A stretch of DNA of 64,000 bases from Bradyrhizobium sp. Ai1a-2. GTDB taxonomy: Bacteria; Pseudomonadota; Alphaproteobacteria; Rhizobiales; Xanthobacteraceae. The notes under the pieces are model-generated. The model saw only the letters and a program-made list of their open reading frames with translations. It had not been told where the DNA came from and did no database searches. Below are positions 17,720-25,645 of the stretch, one piece after another. Numbering within the stretch: the first letter of the stretch is position 1; each line of letters opens with the position of its first letter. Made by a program: the position numbers and the translations under genes. The stretch covers positions 1 to 64,000 of the forward strand of contig NZ_AUEZ01000001.1 of NCBI RefSeq assembly GCF_000426245.1, read 5' to 3'.

Positions 17720-17738
17720 AAGGTATGCGACATACCAG
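17720..17738. promoter_or_regulatory. Operator-like site I, upstream of the tct operon
   Basis: AAGGTATGCGACATACCAG. It contains the perfect inverted repeat GGTATG-CGA-CATACC and fits the regulon motif except at the outermost bases. It lies 301 nt upstream of tctC, downstream of the terminator of the 45-residue gene. Confidence 0.6.
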
Positions 17739-17814
17739 CTTGCAAACAATCCGCGTGGTGGACCACTTTCCGAGCTACTTTGTCGCAGTCGGGCCGGTGC
17801 CGATGTTTCGGGAA

Positions 17815-17847
17815 GAAAAAGGAAATGGCCCCGGAGCAGGGGCCATT
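17815..17847 (-). terminator. Rho-independent terminator after the 45-residue gene
   Basis: Arms AATGGCCCC (17824-17832) and GGGGCCATT (17839-17847) with a six-base loop; on the minus strand the hairpin runs into TTTCCTTTTTCTTCC. It lies 76 bases past the stop codon at 17923. Confidence 0.85.
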
Positions 17848-17922
17848 CGTTCAAAGAAAATGCCAGTCTCGTCGGCGCCGCCTCGACGGCATTCGCGCCG
17901 GAATTCGTGTTGCTACGAGGCC

Positions 17923-18060
17923 TTAGAGGCCGAAGCGCGGCAGGTCGCCGTTGCGGATCGAGATCTCGGCGCTCTTCATCAGCAGCCGATCGATCGTGGC
18001 CAGCAACCGTCCCCACAGCGACGTCGGGGCCGAAATTGCGATGGAAGCAGTCTTGGACAT
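17923..18060 (-). CDS. 45-residue small protein of the oxalate region
   Basis: A short frame not long enough for usual ORF cut-offs. It runs from ATG at 18060 (AGAAGGGGA six bases before it; a second ATG at 18063 is too close to the site) to TAA at 17923. The peptide begins MSKTASIAISAPTSLWGRL and ends ISIRNGDLPRFGL; the middle RLLATIDRLLMKSAEI could be an amphipathic helix. It has its own terminator and an operator-like site 57 nt upstream, the same spacing as at gntR and MFS 2. That is strong circumstantial support for a real, regulated gene. I do not recognise the family; the C-terminal ending is loosely like DUF1127 proteins. Confidence 0.72.
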   Translation of the reverse strand: MSKTASIAISAPTSLWGRLLATIDRLLMKSAEISIRNGDLPRFGL

Positions 18061-18117
18061 CATGTCCCCTTCTCTGAAGTTGCAGCGGAACTCCGCTTCG
18101 TGATCTGGGGACTATTT

Positions 18118-18136
18118 AATGTATACCAGATGCCAG
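18118..18136. promoter_or_regulatory. Operator-like site E, before the 45-residue gene
   Basis: AATGTATACCAGATGCCAG. The right half is ATGCCAG; the left half is degenerate, but a TGTATACCA core is kept. The distance to the start codon at 18060 is 57 nt. Confidence 0.65.
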
Positions 18137-18197
18137 AAACAACGCATTTGTTTGCATAGCAGCATCCGTCTTTTGCAATGCAGCATAAATCGGTTGT

Positions 18198-18216
18198 TTG
18201 GCATTCCAAATGTCAA
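18198..18216. promoter_or_regulatory. Operator-like site F, between frc and the 45-residue gene
   Basis: TTGGCATTCCAAATGTCAA; one arm mismatch. It touches the frc terminator (18215-18246) and lies 137 nt upstream of the 45-residue gene. With site E, 80 bp away, it makes a pair suited to cooperative binding. Confidence 0.7.
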
Positions 18217-18246
18217 AAAGGCCGGCGGGTTCCCGGCGGCCTTTTT
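18215..18246 (-). terminator. Terminator after frc
   Basis: A near-perfect 15-bp stem, AAAAAGGCCG and CGGCCTTTTT enclosing CGGG-TT-CCCG with a single G/G mismatch. The T run follows the stem on either strand. It lies 22 bases beyond the frc stop codon. Confidence 0.9.
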
Positions 18247-18267
18247 GCTTCTAAGTTGCTGATTCTC

Positions 18268-19545
18268 TTACTCAGCGGCCTGCTTCTGCGGCGGGTCGAG
18301 CGCGCCGGAGTCGTGGATTTCGGCGACCTGGTGATCGGTGAAGCCGAGCACCTGGCGCAGCACCTCGTCGGTGTGCTCGCCAAGCAGCGGCGAGCGCAGG
18401 ACGTCGCTCGGGCTGTCCGACAGCTTGATCGGGTTGCCGACCGACAGGTACTTGCCGCGGGTCGGGTGGTCGACCTCGACCACGGTGCCGGTCGCGCGCA
18501 GCGACTGGTCCTCGGCGAGTTCCTTCATCGACAGGATCGGGCCGCAGGGGATGTCGTACTGGTTGAGGATCTCCATCGCCTCGAACTTGGTCTTGGTCGT
18601 GGTCCACTGTTCGATGCGCGCGAAGATCTCGTTCAGCCGCGGCAGGCGGGCCGGGGGCTTGGCGTAGTCCGGATGCGTCTTCCAGGTAGGCTCGCCGATC
18701 ACGTCGCAGATCTTCTCCCAGACCGGCGCCTGGGTGATGAAGTAGATGTAGGCGTTGGGATCGGTCTCCCAGCCCTTGCACTTCAGGATGCGCCCGGGCT
18801 GGCCGCCGCCGGAATCATTGCCCGCGCGCGGCACGGCGTCGCCGAACGGAATGCCTTCGCCGAACTGGCTGTATTCCTTGAGCGGGCCATGGCCGAGGCG
18901 CTGCTGGTCGCGCAGCTTGACGCGGCAGAGGTTGAGCACGCCGTCCTGCATCGCCGCCGTCACCCGCTGGCCCTTGCCGCTCTTGGTGCGGTGGAACAGC
19001 GCGGTGACGATGCCGAGCGCGAGATGCAGCCCGGTGCCGCTGTCGCCGATCTGCGCGCCGGTGACGAGCGGCACGTCGTCGCGGAAGCCGGTGGTGGAGG
19101 CCGCGCCGCCCGTGCACTGCGCGACGTTCTCATAGACCTTGCAGTCCTCATACGGGCCCGGGCCAAAGCCCTTGATGGAGGCCACGATCATCTGCGGGTT
19201 GATCTGCTGGATCTTCTCCCAGGGAAAGCCCATGCGGTCGAGCACGCCGGGGCCGAAATTCTCCACCAGCACGTCGCACTTCTTGATCAGCGCGGTCAGG
19301 ACTTCCTTGCCCTTCGGGTTCTTGGTGTCGAGCGTGATCGAGCGCTTGTTGTGGTTGAGCATGGTGAAATACAGGCTGTCCACGTTCGGGACGTCCTGCA
19401 ACTGGCCACGCGTGATGTCGCCGACGCCGGGGCGCTCGACCTTGATCACGTCGGCGCCGAACCAGGCCAGGAGCTGGGTGCAGGTCGGCCCCGACTGGAC
19501 ATGGGTGAAATCGAGAATACGAACGCCCGTAAGCGCCTTAGTCAT
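18268..19545 (-). CDS. frc: Formyl-CoA:oxalate CoA-transferase
   Basis: A 425-residue class III CoA-transferase that moves CoA from formyl-CoA to oxalate, giving oxalyl-CoA and formate in the cytosol. The N-terminal [22 protein letters not shown] matches Frc proteins. Asp168 in [11 protein letters not shown] corresponds to the catalytic aspartate (Asp169) of the Oxalobacter enzyme. The glycine loop GGGQPG near residue 246 and the [19 protein letters not shown] segment are also specific. AGGAGAGGAC precedes the ATG. It is downstream of oxc on the same strand, separated by a 158-base gap with a repeat, and ends in a strong terminator. Confidence 0.96.
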   Translation of the reverse strand: MTKALTGVRILDFTHVQSGPTCTQLLAWFGADVIKVERPGVGDITRGQLQDVPNVDSLYFTMLNHNKRSITLDTKNPKGKEVLTALIKKCDVLVENFGPGVLDRMGFPWEKIQQINPQMIVASIKGFGPGPYEDCKVYENVAQCTGGAASTTGFRDDVPLVTGAQIGDSGTGLHLALGIVTALFHRTKSGKGQRVTAAMQDGVLNLCRVKLRDQQRLGHGPLKEYSQFGEGIPFGDAVPRAGNDSGGGQPGRILKCKGWETDPNAYIYFITQAPVWEKICDVIGEPTWKTHPDYAKPPARLPRLNEIFARIEQWTTTKTKFEAMEILNQYDIPCGPILSMKELAEDQSLRATGTVVEVDHPTRGKYLSVGNPIKLSDSPSDVLRSPLLGEHTDEVLRQVLGFTDHQVAEIHDSGALDPPQKQAAE

Positions 19546-19572
19546 CTGTCCTCTCCTTGTTACTACCTGTTG

Positions 19573-19692
19573 CTGTCATACCCGCGAAAGCGGGCATCCA
19601 GTAATCAGCGTCGATTCAGTCGGGCTCAGTGTTCGCCTCACGTCGTTCAGCGGTTACTGGATTCCCCGCGATCCGCGGGGAATGATGCCGAC
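19573..19692. repeat. Repeat element between oxc and frc
   Basis: Hairpin CCCGCGAAAGCGGG followed by ATCCAGTAA (19596-19604), then about 50 bases, then TTACTGGAT (19654-19662) and hairpin CCCCGCGATCCGCGGGG. The nested inverted-repeat structure looks like an intergenic palindromic element of the type frequent in Bradyrhizobium. It may attenuate frc transcription relative to oxc. Confidence 0.7.
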
Positions 19693-19703
19693 AGGTTGAT
19701 CCG

Positions 19704-21434
19704 TCACTTCTTCTTCAGAACGCTCTGCGGATTGAGATTGCCGATGCGGCCGCTCTCCGAGCCCGCCGCCGGATCGATCACCGCGTTGATCAGGGTCGGC
19801 TTGCCGGAGTCCATCGCCGCATTGACGGCACGCTTCAATTCATCCGGCGAAGTCGCGTTGACGCCGACGCCACCGAACGCCTCGATCATCTTGTCGTAGC
19901 GCGCGCCCTTCACGAACACCGTGGTCGCGGGATCGACGCCGGCCGAGTTGGTGTCGGTGCCGCGATAGATGCCGTCATTGTTGAAGACGACAACGCAGAC
20001 CGGCAGGTCGTAGCGGCAGATGGTCTCGATCTCCATGCCCGAAAAGCCGAAGGCGCTGTCGCCTTCCACCGCGAGCACCGGCTTGCCGGTCTCGATGGCG
20101 GCTGCGATCGCATAGCCCATGCCGATGCCCATCACGCCCCAGGTGCCGACATCGAGCCGCTTGCGCGGCTGGTACATGTCGATGACGCCGCGGGCGAGGT
20201 CGAGCGTGTTGGCGCCTTCGTTGACGAGGATGGCGTCGGGCCGCTCCTTGACGACGGTGCGGAGCACGCCGAGCGCGCCGTGATAATCCATCGGCGAAGC
20301 ATTGCTCATCAGTTTCGGCGCCATCTTGGCGACGTTCTCGTCGCGCTTGGAGTTGACCTTGGTGGTCCAGTCGGCGGGCGGCGCCGGCCAGTTGCCGCCC
20401 ATGCCCTCGAGCAGGGCAGTGACGCAGGAGCCGACATCGCCGACCAGGGGAGCTGCGATCTCGACGTTGGAATCCATCTCCTTCGGCTCGATATCGACCT
20501 GGATGAACTTCTTTGGCGCGTCGCCCCAGGTCTTGCCCTTGCCATGCGAGAGCAGCCAGTTGAGGCGGGCGCCGATCAGCATCACCACGTCGGCATCCTT
20601 GAGCACGGTCGAGCGCGCAGCACCGGCGGATTGCGGATGCGTGTCGGGCAGCAGGCCCTTGGCCATGCTCATCTGCAGGAACGGCGCGCCGCTCTTCTCG
20701 ACGAAGCTGCGGATCGCCTCATCGGCCTGCGCGTAGGCCGCGCCCTTGCCGAGGATGATCAGCGGACGCTTGGCGCCCTTGAGCACGTCGAGCGCGCGCT
20801 TGACTGCGGACGGGGCAGGGATCTGCGCCGGCGCCGCATCGATCACCTTCACCAGCGACCTCTGGCCGGCTTCGGCGTTCATCACCTGCGAGAACAGTTT
20901 GGCCGGCAGGTCGAGATAGACGCCGCCCGGACGGCCGGACACCGCGGCGCGGATCGCACGGGCAAAGCCGATGCCGATATCCTGGGCATGCAAAACGCGG
21001 AACGCTGCCTTGCAGAGCGGCTTGGCTATGGCGAGCTGGTCCATTTCCTCATAGTCGCCCTGCTGCAGGTCGACGATCTCGCGCTCCGAGGAACCGGAGA
21101 CCAGGATCATCGGGAAGCAGTTGGTGGTGGCGTGCGCGAGTGCTGTGAGGCCGTTGAGGAAGCCGGGCGCCGACACCGTCAGGCAGACGCCGGGCTTCTT
21201 GGTCAGGAAGCCGGCGATCGCCGCCGCGTAGCCCGCGTTCTGCTCATGGCGGAACGACAGGACGCGAATGCCTGCCGCCTGCGCCATGCGGCCGAGATCC
21301 GTGATCGGAATGCCCGGCACGCCGTAGACGGTGTCGATGCCGTTCAGCTTCAGCGCGTCGATGACGAGATGGAATCCGTCCGTCAGTTCTTGTTCCGTGC
21401 CCGGTGCTTCGGTTTTGGCGGCGGTATTTAGCAT
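19704..21434 (-). CDS. oxc: Oxalyl-CoA decarboxylase
   Basis: A 576-residue ThDP enzyme that decarboxylates oxalyl-CoA to formyl-CoA. The start [20 protein letters not shown] at 21434 has AGGGAGA upstream; the longer frame to 21683 is not needed. Glu64 in [16 protein letters not shown] is the ThDP-activating glutamate (Glu56 in Oxalobacter). The diphosphate/Mg motif is [20 protein letters not shown]...NNDGIYRG. Central CoA/ADP-binding domain residues and the C-terminal [16 protein letters not shown] lid agree with Oxc rather than acetolactate synthase. It lies 61 bases behind the gntR stop, so gntR and oxc are probably co-transcribed. Confidence 0.96.
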   Translation of the reverse strand: MLNTAAKTEAPGTEQELTDGFHLVIDALKLNGIDTVYGVPGIPITDLGRMAQAAGIRVLSFRHEQNAGYAAAIAGFLTKKPGVCLTVSAPGFLNGLTALAHATTNCFPMILVSGSSEREIVDLQQGDYEEMDQLAIAKPLCKAAFRVLHAQDIGIGFARAIRAAVSGRPGGVYLDLPAKLFSQVMNAEAGQRSLVKVIDAAPAQIPAPSAVKRALDVLKGAKRPLIILGKGAAYAQADEAIRSFVEKSGAPFLQMSMAKGLLPDTHPQSAGAARSTVLKDADVVMLIGARLNWLLSHGKGKTWGDAPKKFIQVDIEPKEMDSNVEIAAPLVGDVGSCVTALLEGMGGNWPAPPADWTTKVNSKRDENVAKMAPKLMSNASPMDYHGALGVLRTVVKERPDAILVNEGANTLDLARGVIDMYQPRKRLDVGTWGVMGIGMGYAIAAAIETGKPVLAVEGDSAFGFSGMEIETICRYDLPVCVVVFNNDGIYRGTDTNSAGVDPATTVFVKGARYDKMIEAFGGVGVNATSPDELKRAVNAAMDSGKPTLINAVIDPAAGSESGRIGNLNPQSVLKKK

Positions 21435-21495
21435 GGGCCTAGTCTCCCTCTGGCTTTTTTGGTTCGGACGAGTTCGTCGTCTTCTGAGTGACGCG

Positions 21496-22227
21496 TTAGC
21501 TGAAAAGTTCCTGGCCGTGCGCTTCGACGTAAGCGGCAAGGCCAAGCGTGTGGTCGCGTGCGCGCTTTTCGGCGAGCTCGGTATCGCGCGCTTCCAGCGC
21601 CTCGATGATGCCGAGATGCTCGGGTAGCGAGGTCGCGGTGCGATCCTTCCGCCCGATCGTGAGCTGCCGGTAGCCGCGCACATGCAAGAGAATGTCGTTG
21701 GTCATATCGACCAGGACCTGATTCTCGGACAGCGAGATCAGTGCCTGATGGAAGGCGATGTTGGCCTTGGAATATTCCTCGATGTGATCTTCCGGCCTGC
21801 GGTCGCTGCTGAAGTCCTTGAAGAAGTCGCGCAGCGCCGTGATGTCTTTCTTGCGCGCGGTGGTCGTGATCAACCGTGCGGCCATGCTCTCGAGCGCAGC
21901 CCAGGCGCGGATCATGTCGACGATCTCGGTCTTGGTGCGGCGGACCACGACGATGCCGCGGCGCGGCACGGTTTTGACGAAACCGTCCTGCTCGAGCATT
22001 GCGATCGCTTCGCGGATCGGGGTGCGGCTGACGCCGAGGCGCTCGGACAACGCACGCTCATCGAGCATCACCGGCTCGGGCGTCGTGTAGATGTCCATCT
22101 TGAGAATAGCTTCCTTCAAGGCTTCATAAGCCTTGTTCTTGAAGCTCGTCTCTGGCGCGATACGGACGATCGCAATATCTGCCTCAGCCATAGCAGGCGA
22201 TGCCTTGGTTTCCTTCGGTGTTGGCAC
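21496..22227 (-). CDS. GntR family regulator with FCD domain (candidate oxalate regulator)
   Basis: A 243-residue DNA-binding protein. A GTG start at 22227 is chosen because CGGAGGAGA lies about seven bases upstream; an ATG at 22191 is the alternative. The N-terminal winged helix has [33 protein letters not shown] (about residues 60-95). The C-terminal FadR-type all-helical FCD domain contains [20 protein letters not shown] and [16 protein letters not shown], with histidines fitting metal or carboxylate binding. Operator-like site G lies 57 nt upstream, implying autoregulation. A natural effector would be oxalate, oxalyl-CoA or formyl-CoA; this is inferred from neighbours only. Confidence 0.92.
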   Translation of the reverse strand: MPTPKETKASPAMAEADIAIVRIAPETSFKNKAYEALKEAILKMDIYTTPEPVMLDERALSERLGVSRTPIREAIAMLEQDGFVKTVPRRGIVVVRRTKTEIVDMIRAWAALESMAARLITTTARKKDITALRDFFKDFSSDRRPEDHIEEYSKANIAFHQALISLSENQVLVDMTNDILLHVRGYRQLTIGRKDRTATSLPEHLGIIEALEARDTELAEKRARDHTLGLAAYVEAHGQELFS

Positions 22228-22284
22228 GACTCGTCTCCTCCGTTTGGAAGACGCCTTCTTAGCAGAAGAAATGCCCTTAGGTTT

Positions 22285-22303
22285 TTGGCATGCCAAATAC
22301 CAG
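22285..22303. promoter_or_regulatory. Operator-like site G, before gntR
   Basis: TTGGCATGCCAAATACCAG. It begins with a perfect 12-bp palindrome TTGGCATGCCAA and carries a third half-site ATACCAG. It lies 57 nt from the gntR start in the divergent gntR / acyl-CoA ligase region. Confidence 0.8.
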
Positions 22304-22365
22304 AATGTCAAGTTGCCGTTGTTTTCTGCATCCGGCGGGAGAAGACCGGCTTGACTTTTTGGCTT

Positions 22366-22384
22366 CTGGCATACCAAATGCCAT
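22366..22384. promoter_or_regulatory. Operator-like site H, before the acyl-CoA ligase
   Basis: CTGGCATACCAAATGCCAT. It contains the 10-bp palindrome TGGCATACCA (one mismatch) plus ATGCCAT. It lies 24 nt before the start codon of the plus-strand gene and 62 nt from site G, where bound protein would block transcript initiation or early elongation. Confidence 0.75.
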
Positions 22385-22408
22385 AAAATTTGTCCCAGGA
22401 GGAAGCCC

Positions 22409-24538
22409 ATGTCAAATTCAAAAGATGCCGTCCGCAAAGTTCTCGATGCTGTCAAAGCGGACAAGCGCACGAGCCTGACGGCGCCGGAGGGCAAATTGGT
22501 CTGCGACGCCTACGGGATCCCGGTCCCGAAGGAGGACGTCGCCAAGTCCGCGGCCGAGGCGGCGCGGATCGCGTCCGGCATGGGTTTTCCGGTGGTGATG
22601 AAGATCGTCTCGCCGGACATTCTCCACAAGACCGAGGCCGGCGGCGTCGTGGTCGGCGTCAAGACGGCTGCCGAAGCCGAAAAAACCTACGAGACGATTC
22701 TCGCCAACGCCAAGAAGTACAAGGCAGACGCCAAGATCGAGGGCGTGCAGGTCCAGCAGATGCTGGGCGGCGGCACCGAGGTGATCATCGGCTCGATCAC
22801 CGACGGCTCGTTCGGCAAGCTGGTCGCCTTCGGCCTCGGCGGTGTGCTGGTGGAAGTCCTGAAGGACATCACCTTCCGCCTCGCGCCCGCGACCAAGGAA
22901 GACGCCCTGTCGATGCTCGACGGCATCCAGGCGCACGAGATGCTGAAGGGCGTGCGCGGCGGCGATCCCGTCAACCGCGAGGCGCTCGCCGATGTCATCG
23001 TCAAGGTCTCGCGGCTCGTGAGCGATTTCCCTGAAATCGTCGAGCTCGACCTCAATCCGGTCTTCGCCACCAAGAAGGACGCGATTGCCGCCGACGTGCG
23101 CATCGTCGTCGATTTCGACTACAAGCCGCGCCCGGCGCCGCGCCCGACCGAGGAAATCGTCGCTGCGATGAACCGCATCATGCAGCCGAAGGCGGTCGCC
23201 GTGATCGGCGCGTCCGCCGAGGACGGCAAGATCGGCAACTCCGTGATGAAGAACCTCATCAACGGCGGCTACAAGGGCGAGATCTATCCGATTCATCCGA
23301 AGGCGCCCGAGATCCTCGGCTACAAGGCCTACAAGAGCGTCAAGGACGTGGCCGGCGTGATTGACGTCGCGGTGTTCGCGATCCCAGCGAAATTCGTTGC
23401 CGGGGCACTTGCCGAATGCGGCGAGAAGAAAATTCCCGGTGCCGTGCTGATCCCGTCCGGCTTCGCCGAAGCCGGCGCGCCGGAACTGCAGGCCGAGATC
23501 GTCGAGGTCGGCAAGAAATACGACATCCGCCTGATGGGGCCGAACATCTACGGCTTCTATTACACACCAGCTAATCTCTGCGCGACCTTCTGCACCGCCT
23601 ACGACGTCAAGGGCCATGCAGCATTGTCATCGCAGTCCGGCGGCATCGGCATGGCAATCATCGGCTTCTCGCGCTCGGCGAAGATGGGCGTCTCCGCGAT
23701 CGTCGGCCTCGGCAACAAGTCCGATATCGACGAGGACGATCTGCTCGCCTTCTTCGAGCAGGACCCGAACACCAATCTGATCGCGCAGCACTGCGAGGAC
23801 CTGAAGGACGGCCGCGCCTTTGCGGAAGCTGCCAAGCGGGTCTCGAAGAAGAAACCGGTGATCGTGCTCAAGGCCGGCCGTACCTCGGCGGGTGCGAAGG
23901 CAGCGAGCTCGCACACCGGCGCGCTCGCCGGCAACGACAAGATCTACGAGGACGTGTTCAAGCAGTCCGGCGTGATCCGCGCCCGCAGCTTGAGGCAACT
24001 GCTCGAATTCGCCCGCGGCGTGCCGGTGCTGCCGACGCCGAAGGGCGAGAACGTGCTGATCATCACCGGCGCCGGCGGTTCGGGCGTGCTGCTGTCTGAC
24101 TCCGTGGTCGACAACGGCCTGTCGCTGATGCAGATGCCGCCGGACCTCGATGCGGCGTTCCGCAAGTTCATCCCGCCGTTCGGCGCCGCCGGCAACCCCG
24201 TCGACATCACCGGCGGCGAGCCGCCGATCACCTATGTCAACACGGTGAAGCTCGGCCTGTCGGACGAGCGCATCCACGCGCTGATCCTCGGCTACTGGCA
24301 CACCATCGTGACGCCGCCGATGGTGTTCGCGCGCAACATGGTCGAGGTGAAGAAGGAGATGGAGGCCAAGGGCTTCGTCAAGCCGATGGTGGCCTCGCTC
24401 GCCGGCGACGTCGAGGTCGAGGAGGCTGCCGAGTATCTCTATCAGCACGGCATCCCGGCCTATGCCTATTCGACCGAACTGCCGGTCGAAGTGCTGGGCG
24501 CCAAGTACAAATGGGCGCGCGGCGCGGGTCTGCTCTGA
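22409..24538 (+). CDS. ADP-forming acyl-CoA ligase with permuted domain order
   Basis: A 709-residue NDP-forming acyl-CoA synthetase; CAGGAGGAAGCCC precedes the ATG. An ATP-grasp domain comes first (about residues 10-235: YGIPVPKED, FPVVMKIVSPDILHKTEAGGV, ELDLNPVFA). A CoA-binding Rossmann domain follows (about 255-355: AVIGASAEDGKIGNSVMKNL), then the succinyl-CoA-ligase-like part (about 400-535) with the phospho-acceptor His502 in SSHTGALAG. Many fused acetate-CoA ligases carry the ATP-grasp at the C-terminus, so this order is permuted. Because operator-like site H is just upstream and oxc/frc are adjacent, possible roles are priming oxalyl-CoA from oxalate or recovering ATP from formyl-CoA; neither is proven. 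Confidence 0.9.
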   Translation: MSNSKDAVRKVLDAVKADKRTSLTAPEGKLVCDAYGIPVPKEDVAKSAAEAARIASGMGFPVVMKIVSPDILHKTEAGGVVVGVKTAAEAEKTYETILANAKKYKADAKIEGVQVQQMLGGGTEVIIGSITDGSFGKLVAFGLGGVLVEVLKDITFRLAPATKEDALSMLDGIQAHEMLKGVRGGDPVNREALADVIVKVSRLVSDFPEIVELDLNPVFATKKDAIAADVRIVVDFDYKPRPAPRPTEEIVAAMNRIMQPKAVAVIGASAEDGKIGNSVMKNLINGGYKGEIYPIHPKAPEILGYKAYKSVKDVAGVIDVAVFAIPAKFVAGALAECGEKKIPGAVLIPSGFAEAGAPELQAEIVEVGKKYDIRLMGPNIYGFYYTPANLCATFCTAYDVKGHAALSSQSGGIGMAIIGFSRSAKMGVSAIVGLGNKSDIDEDDLLAFFEQDPNTNLIAQHCEDLKDGRAFAEAAKRVSKKKPVIVLKAGRTSAGAKAASSHTGALAGNDKIYEDVFKQSGVIRARSLRQLLEFARGVPVLPTPKGENVLIITGAGGSGVLLSDSVVDNGLSLMQMPPDLDAAFRKFIPPFGAAGNPVDITGGEPPITYVNTVKLGLSDERIHALILGYWHTIVTPPMVFARNMVEVKKEMEAKGFVKPMVASLAGDVEVEEAAEYLYQHGIPAYAYSTELPVEVLGAKYKWARGAGLL

Positions 24539-24550
24539 TCAGGTGACGAT

Positions 24551-24587
24551 GAATGCCGCTTCGACAAGCGTCGGAGCGGCATTTTGA
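24551..24587 (+). terminator. Terminator after the acyl-CoA ligase
   Basis: AATGCCGCT and AGCGGCATT arms (24552-24560 and 24575-24583) with an inner partly paired loop, followed by TTTTG. It starts 13 bases after the stop codon. Confidence 0.75.
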
Positions 24588-24638
24588 TCGAACGCTTCGG
24601 GTGAGGGGACTCTCCATAAACTCGGTCTGTGTCTGGAA

Positions 24639-25496
24639 ATGCAGGTCGCGATGAAGAGAGACGTGATCCGGCGCAAGTCCATCGAGAAGACCAACGCGGA
24701 TCCTGAGGCCGATTCGCGCGAGGGCGGCGTGCAGTCCGTCGACCGCGCGCTTTCGATCATCGAGACGCTAGCCGAAGACGACGAAGGCTACCGCCTGAGC
24801 GATCTTGCCATCCGCACGGGGCTGTCGACTTCGACCGTGCACCGTCTGCTGGCAACGCTCGAAAGCCGCCGCTTCGTGCAGTTCGACCGCACCGAATCGA
24901 AATGGCATGTGGGCGCCCGCAGCTTCACGGTCGGCGCCACCTTTGCGAGGCGCCGCAACTTCACCGCCCAGGCGATTCCTTACCTGCGCAAACTGCGCGA
25001 CCTCACGCGCGAGACCGCCAATCTCGCCGTGGTCGACGACGAGTTCATCGTCGTGCTGACCCGCATGGAGAGCCGCGAGATCATGCGTTCGCTGACCAAG
25101 GTCGGCGGGCGCGTGGCGATGGTGGCCTCCGGCGTCGGCAAGGCGGTGCTGGCGACCTATTCGGACGACGACGTCAGCGCGATCATCCGCCATCACGGCA
25201 TGCCGCGGCTGACGGAGAAGACCATCACGCGGCCGGGCGACCTGTTCAGGGAACTCGAACGTGTCCGCCGCCAGGGCTATGCCGTCGACGACGAGGAAGC
25301 CTGCATGGGGCTGCGCTGCATCGCCGCCGTCGTCCACAACGATTGCAGCGAGCCGCTCGCGGCAATCTCGGTCTCCGGCATGACCAGCCGCCTGACCGAC
25401 GATCGGCTGGTCACGCTCGGCCAGACCGTGCGCGAAGTGGCGGCCGAACTGACGGCGGCGCTCGGTGGCGTGGTGCCTGCGATGAAGCCTGACTGA
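24639..25496 (+). CDS. IclR family transcriptional regulator
   Basis: About 285 residues; an internal ATG at 24651 is an equally good start. The N-terminal helix-turn-helix is VQSVDRALSIIETLAEDDEGYRLSDLAIRTGLSTSTVHRLLATLESRRFVQ. The C-terminal GAF-like effector domain includes IMRSLTKVGGRVAMVASGVGKAVLA and EEACMGLRCIAAVVHNDCSEPLAAISVSG with the usual family cysteine. It follows the oxalate region on the same strand as the acyl-CoA ligase but behind a terminator, and no regulon-type operator lies before it. It may govern the ketopantoate-reductase-like gene downstream. Confidence 0.92.
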   Translation: MQVAMKRDVIRRKSIEKTNADPEADSREGGVQSVDRALSIIETLAEDDEGYRLSDLAIRTGLSTSTVHRLLATLESRRFVQFDRTESKWHVGARSFTVGATFARRRNFTAQAIPYLRKLRDLTRETANLAVVDDEFIVVLTRMESREIMRSLTKVGGRVAMVASGVGKAVLATYSDDDVSAIIRHHGMPRLTEKTITRPGDLFRELERVRRQGYAVDDEEACMGLRCIAAVVHNDCSEPLAAISVSGMTSRLTDDRLVTLGQTVREVAAELTAALGGVVPAMKPD

Positions 25497-25645
25497 TTCA
25501 TCAGTCCTCATCGCCAAGCGGTGGAGGCAATGCCGCGTTGCGCGATGCGGGCATTTGGCGAAAGACCCAAATCCTCTAGAGTGGCCCACAACGGGCCAGT
25601 GAACCGCTTGCTTCCCTGGCCGCAAGAACAATGCGGGGAGAAAGC

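Noticed and set aside
19573..19692. Considered as another copy of the GntR operator between oxc and frc
   Set aside because: It lacks TTGGYAT / ATRCCAA half-sites; it is a GC-rich nested palindrome unlike the operator-like motif.
18178..19899. Plus-strand open frame of 573 codons covering frc
   Set aside because: Antisense to frc, which has all catalytic residues; the alternative frame has none.
24539..25645. Possible extension of the operator set to the iclR and second reductase genes
   Set aside because: No match to TTGGYAT-N5-ATRCCAA was found in these upstream regions, so these genes are left outside the proposed regulon.
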